Shown: positions 37,519 through 47,321 of the stretch, piece after piece
Position numbering within the stretch: position 1 is the stretch's first letter
How the letters are laid out: every line of letters begins with the position of its first letter
Source: Alphaproteobacteria bacterium
Lineage (GTDB): Bacteria; Pseudomonadota; Alphaproteobacteria; Rs-D84
Length of the DNA stretch: 64,000 nt
Assembly: GCA_017629245.1 (NCBI GenBank)
Contig: JAGBXO010000002.1
Location: 1 to 64,000, forward strand
Direction of reading: 5' to 3'
Translations under genes and position numbers: made by a program
The notes under the pieces: generated by a model
Told to the model about the DNA's origin: nothing
The model's input: only the letters and a program-made list of their open reading frames with translations
Databases searched by the model: none

Positions 37519-38295
37519 TTATTCGGCACTTTTCAAGATATTTTGCACATTTTGCAATGCATTCCACACATCGCGTTTAGCGGCAGGCTTTAACATTAAG
37601 AAATTTGGGTGATAAATCGGTACAATTGTCGCACCATTTTCTAATACCTTTGCCATGCCATGTGATTTGGCCAGGTTTATATCCGCCATCTCAGACGCGG
37701 GTAATGTTCCCAATGTCAAAATAACACGTGGACGCAGCAATTCAATTGCCCTGTCTATAAAAGGACGCGACATATCCAATTCCGCACGCGAAGGACTGCG
37801 TCCGCCAGGCGTACGCCAAAAAACCATTGGTAAAATAGATACGGTCGCGCGTGACAGGCCGATTGCCGCCAACATTTTATCCATCAATTCACCGACCGCG
37901 CCTGATAAAATCTGCCCCGTCGCATCATCATCAGACGATGGAATGTCGGTCAATATCATCAAACTACCCTGCCCCACATGTGGCAATACCGTGTTTGTCG
38001 CCGATGCACGCAGCGGGTGATTAAATTCATTAATCATACGATTTAATGTCGACATATCATTTGGGCGCGACGCCATTGCGCGCACAGTATCCAAAGACAT
38101 AGTTTGTGTCGGCGCAACAGGTGGCACAATAGATGTTGCTACCCGCCCTATTTCTGCCATAACAGTCGCAGCATTTGGACGCATTGATACGACAATATCT
38201 TCTTTCTTGTCGGTCACAGGTGTTGAAATCGGCGATTCGGCCAATTCCCAACGAACACCCGCCAATTCCAAATCACGCAAGGTATAATCTGACAT
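37519..38295 (-). CDS. uracil-DNA glycosylase family protein (type 4-like)
   Basis: A 258-aa protein from MSDYTLRDLELAGVRWELAES. The first about 90 residues are an alphaproteobacterial linker; the core carries MILTDIPSSDDDATGQILSGAVGELMDKMLAAIGLSR, PMVFWRTPGGRSPSRAEL, LGTLPASEMADI and IPIYHPNFLML. The pattern (GxxP-like, AGELMDKML, HP near the end) is that of family 4 UDGs. The usual GEAPGxxEDxxGxPF motif is altered to DIPSSDDDATGQIL, and 4Fe-4S cysteines appear absent (no CxxC), so activity is uncertain. Confidence 0.8.
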   Translation of the reverse strand: MSDYTLRDLELAGVRWELAESPISTPVTDKKEDIVVSMRPNAATVMAEIGRVATSIVPPVAPTQTMSLDTVRAMASRPNDMSTLNRMINEFNHPLRASATNTVLPHVGQGSLMILTDIPSSDDDATGQILSGAVGELMDKMLAAIGLSRATVSILPMVFWRTPGGRSPSRAELDMSRPFIDRAIELLRPRVILTLGTLPASEMADINLAKSHGMAKVLENGATIVPIYHPNFLMLKPAAKRDVWNALQNVQNILKSAE

Positions 38296-38372
38296 TTTTG
38301 TTTTTCCTTGATAATTTAAACCTTTTATTGTACAATAGAACACGAGCAACAGAAACTCAAGGGAGTATTTTC

Positions 38373-38789
38373 ATGAAAATTAAAAACTTTGCTTTGTTGG
38401 CTGGCGTTGCAGGCTTGTTGGCTGCATGCGGCGGTTCTGCAATTGTTGAACCAGCGGATCTGAATGATCAGCGTGTATTCTTCGGTTTCAACTCATCCGA
38501 AATCACAGAAGATGCTAAAAACAATCTGTTGGGTCAGGCATTGTATATGAAGAACCACGAAGATGTAAAAATCCAAATCGCAGGTAATTGCGACGAACGT
38601 GGCTCGACAGAATACAACTTAGCCCTGGGCGCACGTCGTGCAAACGCCGCGAAAAACGTTATCGTAAATGATGGTATTGATGCGAAACGTATCTCTACAA
38701 TCAGCTATGGTAAAGAACGTCCATTGGTAAAAGGTTCTGGCGAAGAAGTTTGGAAATGGAACCGTAATGCCACAACAACAGTTAAATAA
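38373..38789 (+). CDS. pal: peptidoglycan-associated lipoprotein Pal
   Basis: A 138-aa lipoprotein of the Tol-Pal system, from MKIKNFALLAGVAGLLAAC (lipobox LAAC). The OmpA-like domain has the Asp and Arg that bind diaminopimelate (GNCDERGSTEYNLALGARRA). The C-terminus is unusual: EEVWKWNRNATTTVK in place of the common ...NRRV/A ending. tolB, ybgF and the other tol genes are not in the window. Confidence 0.9.
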   Translation: MKIKNFALLAGVAGLLAACGGSAIVEPADLNDQRVFFGFNSSEITEDAKNNLLGQALYMKNHEDVKIQIAGNCDERGSTEYNLALGARRANAAKNVIVNDGIDAKRISTISYGKERPLVKGSGEEVWKWNRNATTTVK

Positions 38790-38808
38790 TTGTTGAATAT
38801 TTTGAAAG

Positions 38809-38831
38809 CCGCCCAATCGGGCGGTTTTTTT
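38809..38831 (+). terminator. pal terminator
   Basis: CCGCCC/GGGCGG stem, loop AATC, then T7. Confidence 0.88.
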
Positions 38832-38888
38832 CATGTATTTAAACACAAATTATATTGACAAAGCGTTGTTTTGTGTTATTTTTTGTGC

Positions 38889-39977
38889 ATGTCAGGAATT
38901 AAAAAAATTTTTTTTGATTTTTTTTCGCAACACTCGTATGTGGGCAATGCGGTTTACAGTCTGCCGTATGCCATGGCGTTTAAGACTACACATTATTGTT
39001 GGAACAATTGCCCACATTGTTGCGAATCAGCCGGCGCAAATATGCCCAAAAACTATATCCCGTCGGCAATAATAGAAAACTATATTAACCAGGCCATAAA
39101 AGATCCAAATTTTAGCAAGAATTTGGTCTTTACAGGCGGTGAAATTATGAGTGCATACAAATACCACGACGAATCCAACTATGCAAAAAAATTGCTGAAC
39201 ATGGGCCTGGGCAACAAATGCAGTGTGGACATCAAGACAGATGCAGGTTGGGTATTTACCCCAATGCGCGACGCAATTTTTAGCGACCTGGTTGATGTAT
39301 TAAGCACCCACAGCACCAGCAGTTTTAGATTAATTCCAATGCAGGTATCACTGTCACTGGACAGGTTTCATCCGCACGCGATGCAGAAGAATATTGAATT
39401 TATTACCGAAATGTCGCGCAGACAGAAAAACAGCAGCCTGGTCATCAATATATCTTCGTTCAAACAAGATGCAGATATGTTTGAAATAATGCTGGACACA
39501 CTGCGCAAAAGATATAAAAATGTGCACGAAATGGAATTGTTTGGCAGTCCCAGCACTGAACATATGCAAAAAAATCTGTCTAATACCGTATGGTCTGTAA
39601 ATCGGAATATCGTTTTAAAATTCTCAACCGGCACATTATTTGATGGCGGGCGCGCAAGGAACATAGAAAACGCATATCACACACCAACGCCACAGTTTAG
39701 TTTTCTGGCCCCGGGAAATCCGCCACATGTTTTGATGGCCTTTGATTCTTTTGGAAATGTGACATTAGGCGAAAATTCAGGAAAGAAAATAACCGTTCCA
39801 TGGCGCGACAAAAATGGCACACCACGAACATTAAACGACATTAGACAAGATTTAATTATACAAGCAGGAAAAGAGGAAGCCCGATACAGATTTAACGAAT
39901 GCAATCGCCTGGTTGCGGAAAGCATAAAGAACAACATAAAAAATGTTCTAAATCTGTTTCGTGTAAAAAAACGATAA
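38889..39977 (+). CDS. stand-alone radical SAM domain protein
   Basis: A 362-aa protein starting at MSGIKKIFFDFF. The CX3CX2C cluster motif reads CWNNCPHCC, followed by the GGE motif (LVFTGGEIMSAYK) and a barrel with DIKTDAGW and SLSLDRFHP, as in radical SAM enzymes. It does not resemble a housekeeping member (not QueE, LipA, BioB, HemN, RlmN, MoaA). No SPASM-type Cys cluster or precursor peptide gene is seen next to it. Flanked by terminators on both sides, it is a single-gene unit. Confidence 0.82.
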   Translation: MSGIKKIFFDFFSQHSYVGNAVYSLPYAMAFKTTHYCWNNCPHCCESAGANMPKNYIPSAIIENYINQAIKDPNFSKNLVFTGGEIMSAYKYHDESNYAKKLLNMGLGNKCSVDIKTDAGWVFTPMRDAIFSDLVDVLSTHSTSSFRLIPMQVSLSLDRFHPHAMQKNIEFITEMSRRQKNSSLVINISSFKQDADMFEIMLDTLRKRYKNVHEMELFGSPSTEHMQKNLSNTVWSVNRNIVLKFSTGTLFDGGRARNIENAYHTPTPQFSFLAPGNPPHVLMAFDSFGNVTLGENSGKKITVPWRDKNGTPRTLNDIRQDLIIQAGKEEARYRFNECNRLVAESIKNNIKNVLNLFRVKKR

Positions 39978-39981
39978 AAAG

Positions 39982-40006
39982 ACCGGCAAAAGCCGGTGTT
40001 TTTTTA
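39982..40006 (+). terminator. terminator after the radical SAM gene
   Basis: ACCGGC/GCCGGT stem, loop AAAA, T-run. Confidence 0.85.
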
Positions 40007-40037
40007 ACATTTTTATTTGTTGTTTTTACATAAGATA

Positions 40038-40062
40038 AAAGCCGGCATTTACCGGCTTTTTT
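40038..40062. terminator. bidirectional terminator at the parB end
   Basis: AAAGCCGG/CCGGCTTT stem with ATT-rich loop; ends parB on the minus strand and backs up the radical SAM terminator. Confidence 0.8.
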
Positions 40063-40070
40063 AAATATTT

Positions 40071-40949
40071 TTATTTGGTCAGTTTTTCAAGCAATTCCAT
40101 TAACTGGGGCCGCGAAACAAAAGATAACACAACCTGCCCTGCCCCGCCACGGCGTTGTGATATTTTAACATCAACCCCCAGGGCGGATTTGATTTTATTT
40201 TCCATTTCACGAACAGCCGATGTCTCAATTGTTTTTTGCGTATGTTTTCGTGTATTTTGTGCACGCGGTGCAGACTTTACCAATTTATCAGTATCTGCAA
40301 CTGATAATTTTTCTGAAATGATTTTATGCGCCAATTCTTCTGGATTTTGGGCAACCGCAATTGTACGCGCGTGGGACGCAGACAATTCACCCTGCCCCAC
40401 CAGATTCTGCACTGAATCAGGCAAAGATGTTAATCGCAACATATTGCGAATATAACTTTCTGATTTACCAATTAAACGCGCAACATCTGGCAACTCATAG
40501 TCACAACATTCCATCAGATTTTTGTAGGCGTTAGCCTCTTCTATTGGATTTAAATTTTCGCGTTGAACATTTTCAATCAACGCAATTTCGCGCGCATTGT
40601 CATCATCAATCGTTTTTATCAGGGCCGGAATTTCCGTCTTGCCCGCCAATTTAGATGCACGGAAACGGCGTTCGCCAGCAACAATTTCATACATATATGG
40701 ACGATCAGACACACTGCGCAGCAATATTGGTTGTAACACACCCTTTTCACGGATAGACGCAGCCAATTCAGCTAATTCGTTTTCTGTAAATGTTTTTCGC
40801 GGCTGGTCAGGGTTTGCACCAATCTGCGCCAGAGGCACCTGTTTTACAACGACGCGTTCAGACGGTGTTAACAAAGAAATATCCGGTATAACACCACGCG
40901 CATTCTGTAAATCTGCCAACCCACGTCCCAATCCAAATTTATTCGCCAT
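40071..40949 (-). CDS. parB: chromosome partitioning protein ParB
   Basis: A 292-aa CTP-dependent clamp. N-terminal MANKFGLGRGLADL start, ParB/Srx-type nuclease fold with NPDQPRKTFTENELAELAASIREKGVLQPILLR and AGERRFRASKLAG (the CTP-binding GERRxR), helix-turn-helix LPDVARLIGKSESYIRNMLRL, and a C-terminal dimer domain. Start chosen by homology; it overlaps the parA end by 11 bp. Candidate parS sites lie upstream of parA. Confidence 0.96.
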   Translation of the reverse strand: MANKFGLGRGLADLQNARGVIPDISLLTPSERVVVKQVPLAQIGANPDQPRKTFTENELAELAASIREKGVLQPILLRSVSDRPYMYEIVAGERRFRASKLAGKTEIPALIKTIDDDNAREIALIENVQRENLNPIEEANAYKNLMECCDYELPDVARLIGKSESYIRNMLRLTSLPDSVQNLVGQGELSASHARTIAVAQNPEELAHKIISEKLSVADTDKLVKSAPRAQNTRKHTQKTIETSAVREMENKIKSALGVDVKISQRRGGAGQVVLSFVSRPQLMELLEKLTK

Positions 40950-41721
40950 CAGTCCCCCCTGTGGTTCGTTGTACAACCTCGGTCGCGACACGCAGATATG
41001 CCTGGGCCCCGGTTGAATTAAAATCATAAAACAGTGCCGGCTTGCCATGGCTGGGCGCCTCAGACACACGGACATTTCGCGGCACAACAGTTTTAAATAC
41101 AGTATCACCAAATGTTGCACGCACATCGTCATCAACAGCGCGCGTGACACCATATCTTTTGTCGTACATCGTTAACAAAACACCTAATATTTCTAACCCC
41201 GGATTCCATTTGTCGCGCACAATAGAAATCGTATCCGTTAACTGTTGTACCCCTTCGAGCGCAAAAAACTCGCACTGCAGCGGCACAATAACAGAATCTG
41301 CCGCCGTCAGCGCGTTAATAGTTAAATACCCCAAAGCAGGCGGACAGTCCAGCAAAATGTAATCATAATAATCCAACACCGGTTGCAAAGCATCACGCAA
41401 ACGATATTCGCGATTTGCCATATCCAGCAAATCAATATCTGCGCCGGCCAACGCCTGGGACGATGGCAACAAGTGCAAGCCAGGAACAGCCGTGCTGAGT
41501 ATATTATCTGCCACATTCGCCGTCCCCATAATAACACCGTAAACACTTTGACGATGGGACGCACGCTCAAACCCCAGACCGGTTCCGGCATTACCTTGTT
41601 GATCCAAATCAACCAGCAAAACCCGCTTTTTAATTGCGGCCAAAGATGCACCAATATTAATTGCAGTTGTGGTTTTGCCCACCCCGCCCTTTTGATTTGC
41701 AAATGCAATAATGTGTGTCAT
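40939..41721 (-). CDS. parA: chromosome partitioning ATPase ParA/Soj
   Basis: A 260-aa ATPase with the deviant Walker A ANQKGGVGKTTTAINIG, Walker A' LLVDLDQQGNAGTGLG, Walker B DYILLDCPPALGYLT. It moves ParB-parS complexes along the nucleoid. Start at MTHIIAFANQKGG; the longer frame adds unrelated residues. Confidence 0.97.
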   Translation of the reverse strand: MTHIIAFANQKGGVGKTTTAINIGASLAAIKKRVLLVDLDQQGNAGTGLGFERASHRQSVYGVIMGTANVADNILSTAVPGLHLLPSSQALAGADIDLLDMANREYRLRDALQPVLDYYDYILLDCPPALGYLTINALTAADSVIVPLQCEFFALEGVQQLTDTISIVRDKWNPGLEILGVLLTMYDKRYGVTRAVDDDVRATFGDTVFKTVVPRNVRVSEAPSHGKPALFYDFNSTGAQAYLRVATEVVQRTTGGTDGE

Positions 41722-41832
41722 ATTCCCTTTCCATATACTTTTATCGTCTTTTACGATATAAAAACCGACCGATTCGGTCAAGAAATTAAAAACATATCAG
41801 CAAAAACCGCCTAAAAACAATACGATACAAAT

Positions 41833-41848
41833 TATTTCATATGAAATA
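41833..41848. promoter_or_regulatory. parS-like palindrome 1
   Basis: TATTTCATATGAAATA, a perfect 16-bp palindrome upstream of parA. It resembles the bacterial parS consensus TGTTTCACGTGAAACA at the TTTCA/TGAAA cores, but the two G/C positions at each half-site edge are replaced. It could also be an operator. Confidence 0.5.
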
Positions 41849-41876
41849 ATACACACTACAAAAAAACCATAAAAAC

Positions 41877-41897
41877 ACCGGCCTTTACCGGTATTTT
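41877..41897 (-). terminator. rsmG terminator
   Basis: ACCGG/CCGGT stem (41877-41881/41888-41892), running into T5 on the minus strand, between rsmG and parA. Confidence 0.65.
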
Positions 41898-41940
41898 TGA
41901 ATATTTTTATTTTTTACAGTTTTATCAACAAATTAATTTA

Positions 41941-41956
41941 TATTTCATGTGAAATT
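41941..41956. promoter_or_regulatory. parS-like palindrome 2
   Basis: TATTTCATGTGAAATT, a near-perfect palindrome 92 bp from the first, overlapping the rsmG stop codon. It matches the central TTTCAnGTGAAA of parS. Two such sites beside parAB support a parS cluster. Confidence 0.55.
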
Positions 41957-42515
41957 ACCGGCAAAAACGCACAGAAATTATATAACCATCACCAGTTTTA
42001 GACGGTGTTAAATCATAATCAAATTTATATTTGCGTTTCGCATCGGCAATTTCAGATTCTATTTCCCGGCCTTTTAGTAAAAAAAGCCGGTATTTTGTTC
42101 GCGCAACATAATCCATGATTTTTGTCAGCGACGCAAAGGCACGCGCAGTGAACACAAAATTATTCGTTTTGGCCGGTAAATACCGAACATAATCTTCTAC
42201 GCGACCATGATAAATTGTCAGGTTATCTAACCCCAATTCTTGCTTTACCGCCGACAAAAAAGCAACCTTTTTGCCAATCGATTCGATACATGTAACGCGC
42301 CACCCCAAAATTGCCAAAACAACCCCAGGAAAGCCGGCACCACTGCCCAAATCAATAATTTCTACATCTGACGGCAAAACATCCGCCAACTGTGCAGAAT
42401 CAGCAATATGACGCGTTTCTATATCGTTTAATGTACTGGGGGCGACCAAATTCATGCGCCCAGACCAGTCGCGCAGTAATTTTGCATACTGTTCAAATTT
42501 GACATTGTTCTTCAT
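41955..42515 (-). CDS. rsmG: 16S rRNA (guanine527-N7)-methyltransferase RsmG
   Basis: A 186-aa enzyme (GidB). Class I SAM motif DLGSGAGFPGVVLAI, plus ETRHIADSAQLADVLP and FTARAFASL. rsmG upstream of parAB is the common proteobacterial order; mnmG, its usual upstream partner, is 12 kb away at 54.4-56 kb. Confidence 0.95.
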   Translation of the reverse strand: MKNNVKFEQYAKLLRDWSGRMNLVAPSTLNDIETRHIADSAQLADVLPSDVEIIDLGSGAGFPGVVLAILGWRVTCIESIGKKVAFLSAVKQELGLDNLTIYHGRVEDYVRYLPAKTNNFVFTARAFASLTKIMDYVARTKYRLFLLKGREIESEIADAKRKYKFDYDLTPSKTGDGYIISVRFCR

Positions 42516-42536
42516 AAGCGTTATTCTAGCATAGTC

Positions 42537-44153
42537 ATGAGAAAAATAGAAAGAATTTTTATTACCGCAAGTTTATTAGCCATCGTCGCAGTCACAGGTG
42601 GTGCAATATGGAATCACACAGTTAAACAATCACAAGAATCAGAATACCAGTTCCCCGCATCACGATTTGGCGCGTTTCTGGCAACGCAACATGCGATACA
42701 CGTCAACGACTTTGACAGCGCACGTGAGTTTACAAAAAGTCTGATAAACGAACAAATCCCAATTGTTCAAAGTACGATATATATATCTGATTTTCTGTCA
42801 GGACGCATGCCGTTTGATGCACACCTGTTAAAGTCAGAAAAAACAATGCCCGCGCGCATTATTTATGATGCGTATTTGGTAAAGAACAATGACTGGAAAG
42901 AATTGCATAACCGCCACAAGACAGATGAATCTGCATTGGCGGCGCCGTTGCGCATATGGCCCGCTATCGCGAACGATTGGCGCACAAATACATTTAAGTT
43001 TATAGACAAACTGCCAACAAACCAGTCTTGGAAATCGTTTGTGCGTGGCCAGATTTATGCAGAACTGGGTGATGCAGAAAAGGCAGCAGAACATTTTGGT
43101 AAAGTCTCGGCTGATTTCATGAATATCAATGACTATATTTACATAATGTCATTTTATAAGCATCACAATATGCCAGACCAAGCAGACATTTTGCAGGCAG
43201 ACTTTACATCACGGCCAGGTGGTATGTTTATGATGGGATATGATAATTTCCCAGACTGGTCTGTGTTCAGTGGTTATACAAATGCGCTAGCATTCAGTTT
43301 GATACAAAATATTTCGCACACACAAATTATGATGTATTCAGATTTGGCGATGTTGCTGTTACGTTTTGTTCAGGTGACAGCACCAGAATTTGCCGCCAAT
43401 AATAATACATTAGATTATTATCTTGGACAGTATTTTTACAATAATGTTGGCGATTATGAAAAATTCTTTTCCAACATAAAAAGTGACAGTCCGTTTTATC
43501 CATTTGCACGGTTGAGAATAGCGGATAAAAACAAAGATATACGCGAGTTAGAAAAAATACTGGATGAATATCCACTGTTTGTGCCAGCAGCCAACCAGGC
43601 GATTGCACATCATATAAAGCATGGGAATCGTCGTGCAGCGATGCGTATTGTAAAGGACGCACTGAATAATGATAATCTGAATGAAGCGGGCAGGGCATTT
43701 TTTATAAAAAATCGCGCGCAAATAAATTTTGCATTTGGCAATATTAAGGACGCACAAAAAGATATACGAGAGGTGTCTAAATTAAACCTGATTGATGGCG
43801 AGGTAATTTCATTACAGGCAAAAATTTGGGCTGCGCAGAATCGCGAACTGGAAAACGCATACGATTATGCGATGGGACTGGTTCGTCAAAACCCAACAGA
43901 TATTTTGGCATGGGATACTTTGGGTTATGTAGTGTCAGTGCGCGAAGGAGTTGATGCGGCACTGGAACTGTTGGAACGTGTTGGCGAAATATCAGAAACA
44001 TGTTCTTCATTGTTTGTGAATCTGGGTGACATGTATGCAGCAAAGGGCGAAGTCGACAAGGCTAAGGATGCATACAAACGCGCAATTGATTTATCGGATG
44101 ATGGATTGACGGTCGTACCAGATATTGAAAGGAAAATAAGGAAATTAAAATGA
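42537..44153 (+). CDS. TPR-rich membrane-anchored protein, unknown
   Basis: A 538-aa protein with an N-terminal anchor (RIFITASLLAIVAVTGGAIW) and a helical solenoid. TPR-like repeats are clearest in the C-terminal third (LEKILDEYPLFVPAANQAIAHHIK; AWDTLGYVVSVREGVDAALELLERVGE; FVNLGDMYAAKGEVDKAKDAYKRAI). Similar proteins in alphaproteobacteria have unassigned roles. It overlaps the gpsA start by 4 bp (ATGA), which suggests translational coupling. Confidence 0.75.
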   Translation: MRKIERIFITASLLAIVAVTGGAIWNHTVKQSQESEYQFPASRFGAFLATQHAIHVNDFDSAREFTKSLINEQIPIVQSTIYISDFLSGRMPFDAHLLKSEKTMPARIIYDAYLVKNNDWKELHNRHKTDESALAAPLRIWPAIANDWRTNTFKFIDKLPTNQSWKSFVRGQIYAELGDAEKAAEHFGKVSADFMNINDYIYIMSFYKHHNMPDQADILQADFTSRPGGMFMMGYDNFPDWSVFSGYTNALAFSLIQNISHTQIMMYSDLAMLLLRFVQVTAPEFAANNNTLDYYLGQYFYNNVGDYEKFFSNIKSDSPFYPFARLRIADKNKDIRELEKILDEYPLFVPAANQAIAHHIKHGNRRAAMRIVKDALNNDNLNEAGRAFFIKNRAQINFAFGNIKDAQKDIREVSKLNLIDGEVISLQAKIWAAQNRELENAYDYAMGLVRQNPTDILAWDTLGYVVSVREGVDAALELLERVGEISETCSSLFVNLGDMYAAKGEVDKAKDAYKRAIDLSDDGLTVVPDIERKIRKLK

Positions 44154-45013
44154 AAGTAGGCGTTATTGGTGCAGGCGCATGGGGAACCGCGCTGGCAATC
44201 GTTTCTGCGCGCGGTGGTGCAGATGTAGTATTGTGGTCATACGATGGGGAACACAAGCATTTTGATGATGTACAAACCCCACAAAACATGAAAATAACCG
44301 GCAATATTCAGCAAATGAATGACATGGACACATGGTTAATTGTAACACCGGCGGCATTCTTTCGCGAAACTCTGCGCAAGGCACGCAATACATATAACGG
44401 ACAACCTATTATCATTTGTACCAAGGGCGCAGAAAGCACAACCGGACAATTTATGTCTGAGATCTTAATGACAGAATTGCCAGAATGCCATGAATACGGC
44501 GTATTATCTGGTCCACAATTCGCAGCCGAGGTCGCACATGGCGTACCAACAGGATCAACCCTGGCAGGAACACATGGCGCACTGGTTGCAGGGGCTGATG
44601 CATTAAATAAACTGTACCTGGACGAGACAGACGATATTATCGGCACCCAGGTTTGCGGCGTTGGTAAAAATGCGCTGTCGCTGATTTGTGGATACAATAA
44701 GATTGCAGCAAGCGGTGAAAATGAACGCGCAATGATATTTACACGCGCCTGGGGCGAAGTTATGAACCTGGGGATGGCAATGGGCGCAAAAATGCACACA
44801 TTCTTGGAACTTTGCGGAATAGGGGATCTGTTCCTGTCTGCAACCAGCGAAACCAGCCGCAACTTTTCAGGTGGCATGGCGATTGCGCGTGGTGAAAAAC
44901 CAAATGGCACCGTCGAAGGGATTTTTGCATTGCGTGGATTAATTGAACGCGCACGCGATTTAGGAATCGAAACACCAATACTGATTCAAATGCAAAACAA
45001 GTTAAAAATATAA
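44150..45013 (+). CDS. gpsA: NAD(P)-dependent glycerol-3-phosphate dehydrogenase (short)
   Basis: A 287-aa enzyme (usual 320-340). Rossmann start VGVIGAGAWGTALA, LSGPQFAAEVAHG (substrate-binding), GVGKNALSLICGYNKIAASGENERAMIFTRAWGE where the catalytic Lys lies, and GIGDLFLSATSETSRNFSGG. It makes sn-glycerol 3-phosphate for phospholipids. The region after the Rossmann start is shortened, with no long NPxY-type insert, but key motifs remain. Confidence 0.93.
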   Translation: MKVGVIGAGAWGTALAIVSARGGADVVLWSYDGEHKHFDDVQTPQNMKITGNIQQMNDMDTWLIVTPAAFFRETLRKARNTYNGQPIIICTKGAESTTGQFMSEILMTELPECHEYGVLSGPQFAAEVAHGVPTGSTLAGTHGALVAGADALNKLYLDETDDIIGTQVCGVGKNALSLICGYNKIAASGENERAMIFTRAWGEVMNLGMAMGAKMHTFLELCGIGDLFLSATSETSRNFSGGMAIARGEKPNGTVEGIFALRGLIERARDLGIETPILIQMQNKLKI

Positions 45014-45019
45014 AAAAAA

Positions 45020-45044
45020 CACCGGCAAATGCCGGTGTTTTTTT
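45020..45044. terminator. bidirectional terminator between gpsA and mreB
   Basis: CACCGGC/GCCGGTG stem with AAAT loop, flanked by A8 and T7. Shares the CCGGCAAATGCCGG core with terminators near 48.68 and 48.93 kb. Confidence 0.9.
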
Positions 45045-45066
45045 ATTCCCCACCCCAGGGGATTTT

Positions 45067-46149
<1,083 letters not shown>

Positions 46150-46232
46150 CTATAAATCACGATATGCAAAAAATCAAGATATCCCAATAAATTTATTTGA
46201 TTTATCGTATATTGTGGTATTATATAGCCACT

Positions 46233-46577
46233 ATGATACGCGATACAATAAAAAGACATGAAGACTTTGCCATGGGGGAAAATGACCCCGTGGGTAAATG
46301 TGCATATTTTCTGGTGCGGGCCAAGCCTGCAAAATACCCAGACGATGCGCGATATGGTCTGATTGTCACAAAAAAAACTTTTAAGCATGCCGTAGACAGA
46401 AATCGTGCAAAACGATTAATTCGTGACTGGATTGCGTTTAATGAACGCATGATGCGTCCAGAATGGGATTATGTTTTTATTATACGACGTGCGATACTGG
46501 ATGCAGATAGGACAAGCGGACGTACAGCTATGAAAAAAGCGTTAAACTATCTGCGCAAGCAAGAGATAAATGAATAA
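46233..46577 (+). CDS. rnpA: ribonuclease P protein component
   Basis: A 114-aa basic protein. The family motif RNRAKRLIRDWI (RNxxKRxxRE) is in KHAVDRNRAKRLIRDW, preceded by RYGLIVTKKTFKHAV, and YVFIIRRAIL follows. It helps the RNA subunit process tRNA 5' ends. rpmH, normally upstream, is absent. Its end overlaps yidD by 8 bp, the conserved rnpA-yidD pair. Confidence 0.9.
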   Translation: MIRDTIKRHEDFAMGENDPVGKCAYFLVRAKPAKYPDDARYGLIVTKKTFKHAVDRNRAKRLIRDWIAFNERMMRPEWDYVFIIRRAILDADRTSGRTAMKKALNYLRKQEINE

Positions 46578-46806
46578 AAATCCACACTTTATACAGCGCG
46601 TGGCGATTGCGATGGTGCGCGCATATCAATGCGCTATTTCCCCAGTAATCGGGGGCAGGGCGGCGTGCCGATTTGTCCCAACATGCAGTGAATATACACG
46701 CATTGCAATTGAAAAGCATGGCGTGCTGCGTGGTGTTTGGTTGGGGGCAAAACGCATATCACGATGCAGACCGGGTGGAGGGTGCGGATATGACCCTGTG
46801 CCTTGA
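46570..46806 (+). CDS. yidD: membrane protein insertion efficiency factor YidD
   Basis: A 78-aa protein with the strictly conserved YQCAISPVIGGRAACRFVPTCSEYTRIAIEKHG block (Cys residues and R-F-x-P-T-C-S) and GGGCGYDPVP at the end. It aids YidC-dependent insertion; yidC would normally follow but is not here. Confidence 0.97.
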   Translation: MNKNPHFIQRVAIAMVRAYQCAISPVIGGRAACRFVPTCSEYTRIAIEKHGVLRGVWLGAKRISRCRPGGGCGYDPVP

Positions 46807-46872
46807 CAATGCGCCATAATGTGGTACAATTTTATCTATGCGAGACGATTAATTATACATAAAGGATAAAAA

Positions 46873-47310
46873 ATGTCATTTCGTGCAACCGTAGAATCTA
46901 TGTCTAAAATCATGGATGATATGGGAATTACAGAATTGAATTTGGAACGTCAATTCTTGTTTGGTTTATATCGCAAACATATTCATTTATCAAAACAAAA
47001 GGCTGTTGCAGTGGCAAGTACCGCGACAGCAGAGGTCAAAGCAACACCAGGCGAAGCACCAGCCAAGGCAGTAAATTCAAATGCATTAAAATCACCAATG
47101 GTTGGCGTTGTATATCTGGCACCAGAACCAGGGGCAGATGCGTTCGTGTCTGTTGGCAAATCTGTCAAGGTCGGTGACACAGTCGCATTGGTTGAGGCGA
47201 TGAAAACATTTAACCCAATTAAATCTGACAAAGATGGTGTTGTAAAAGAAATCTTGGTCACAGATGGTGCAGCGGTTGAATTTGACCAACCACTGATTGT
47301 AATTGAATAA
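46873..47310 (+). CDS. accB: biotin carboxyl carrier protein of acetyl-CoA carboxylase
   Basis: A 145-aa protein. A short N-terminal helix (SKIMDDMGITELNLER), an Ala/Pro-rich linker and the biotinyl domain: SPMVGVVYLAPEPGADAFV and VEAMKTFNPI, whose Lys is biotinylated. The usual EAMKMMN is EAMKTFN here. accC follows 11 bp later. Confidence 0.95.
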   Translation: MSFRATVESMSKIMDDMGITELNLERQFLFGLYRKHIHLSKQKAVAVASTATAEVKATPGEAPAKAVNSNALKSPMVGVVYLAPEPGADAFVSVGKSVKVGDTVALVEAMKTFNPIKSDKDGVVKEILVTDGAAVEFDQPLIVIE

Positions 47311-47321
47311 TAAAAAATAAT

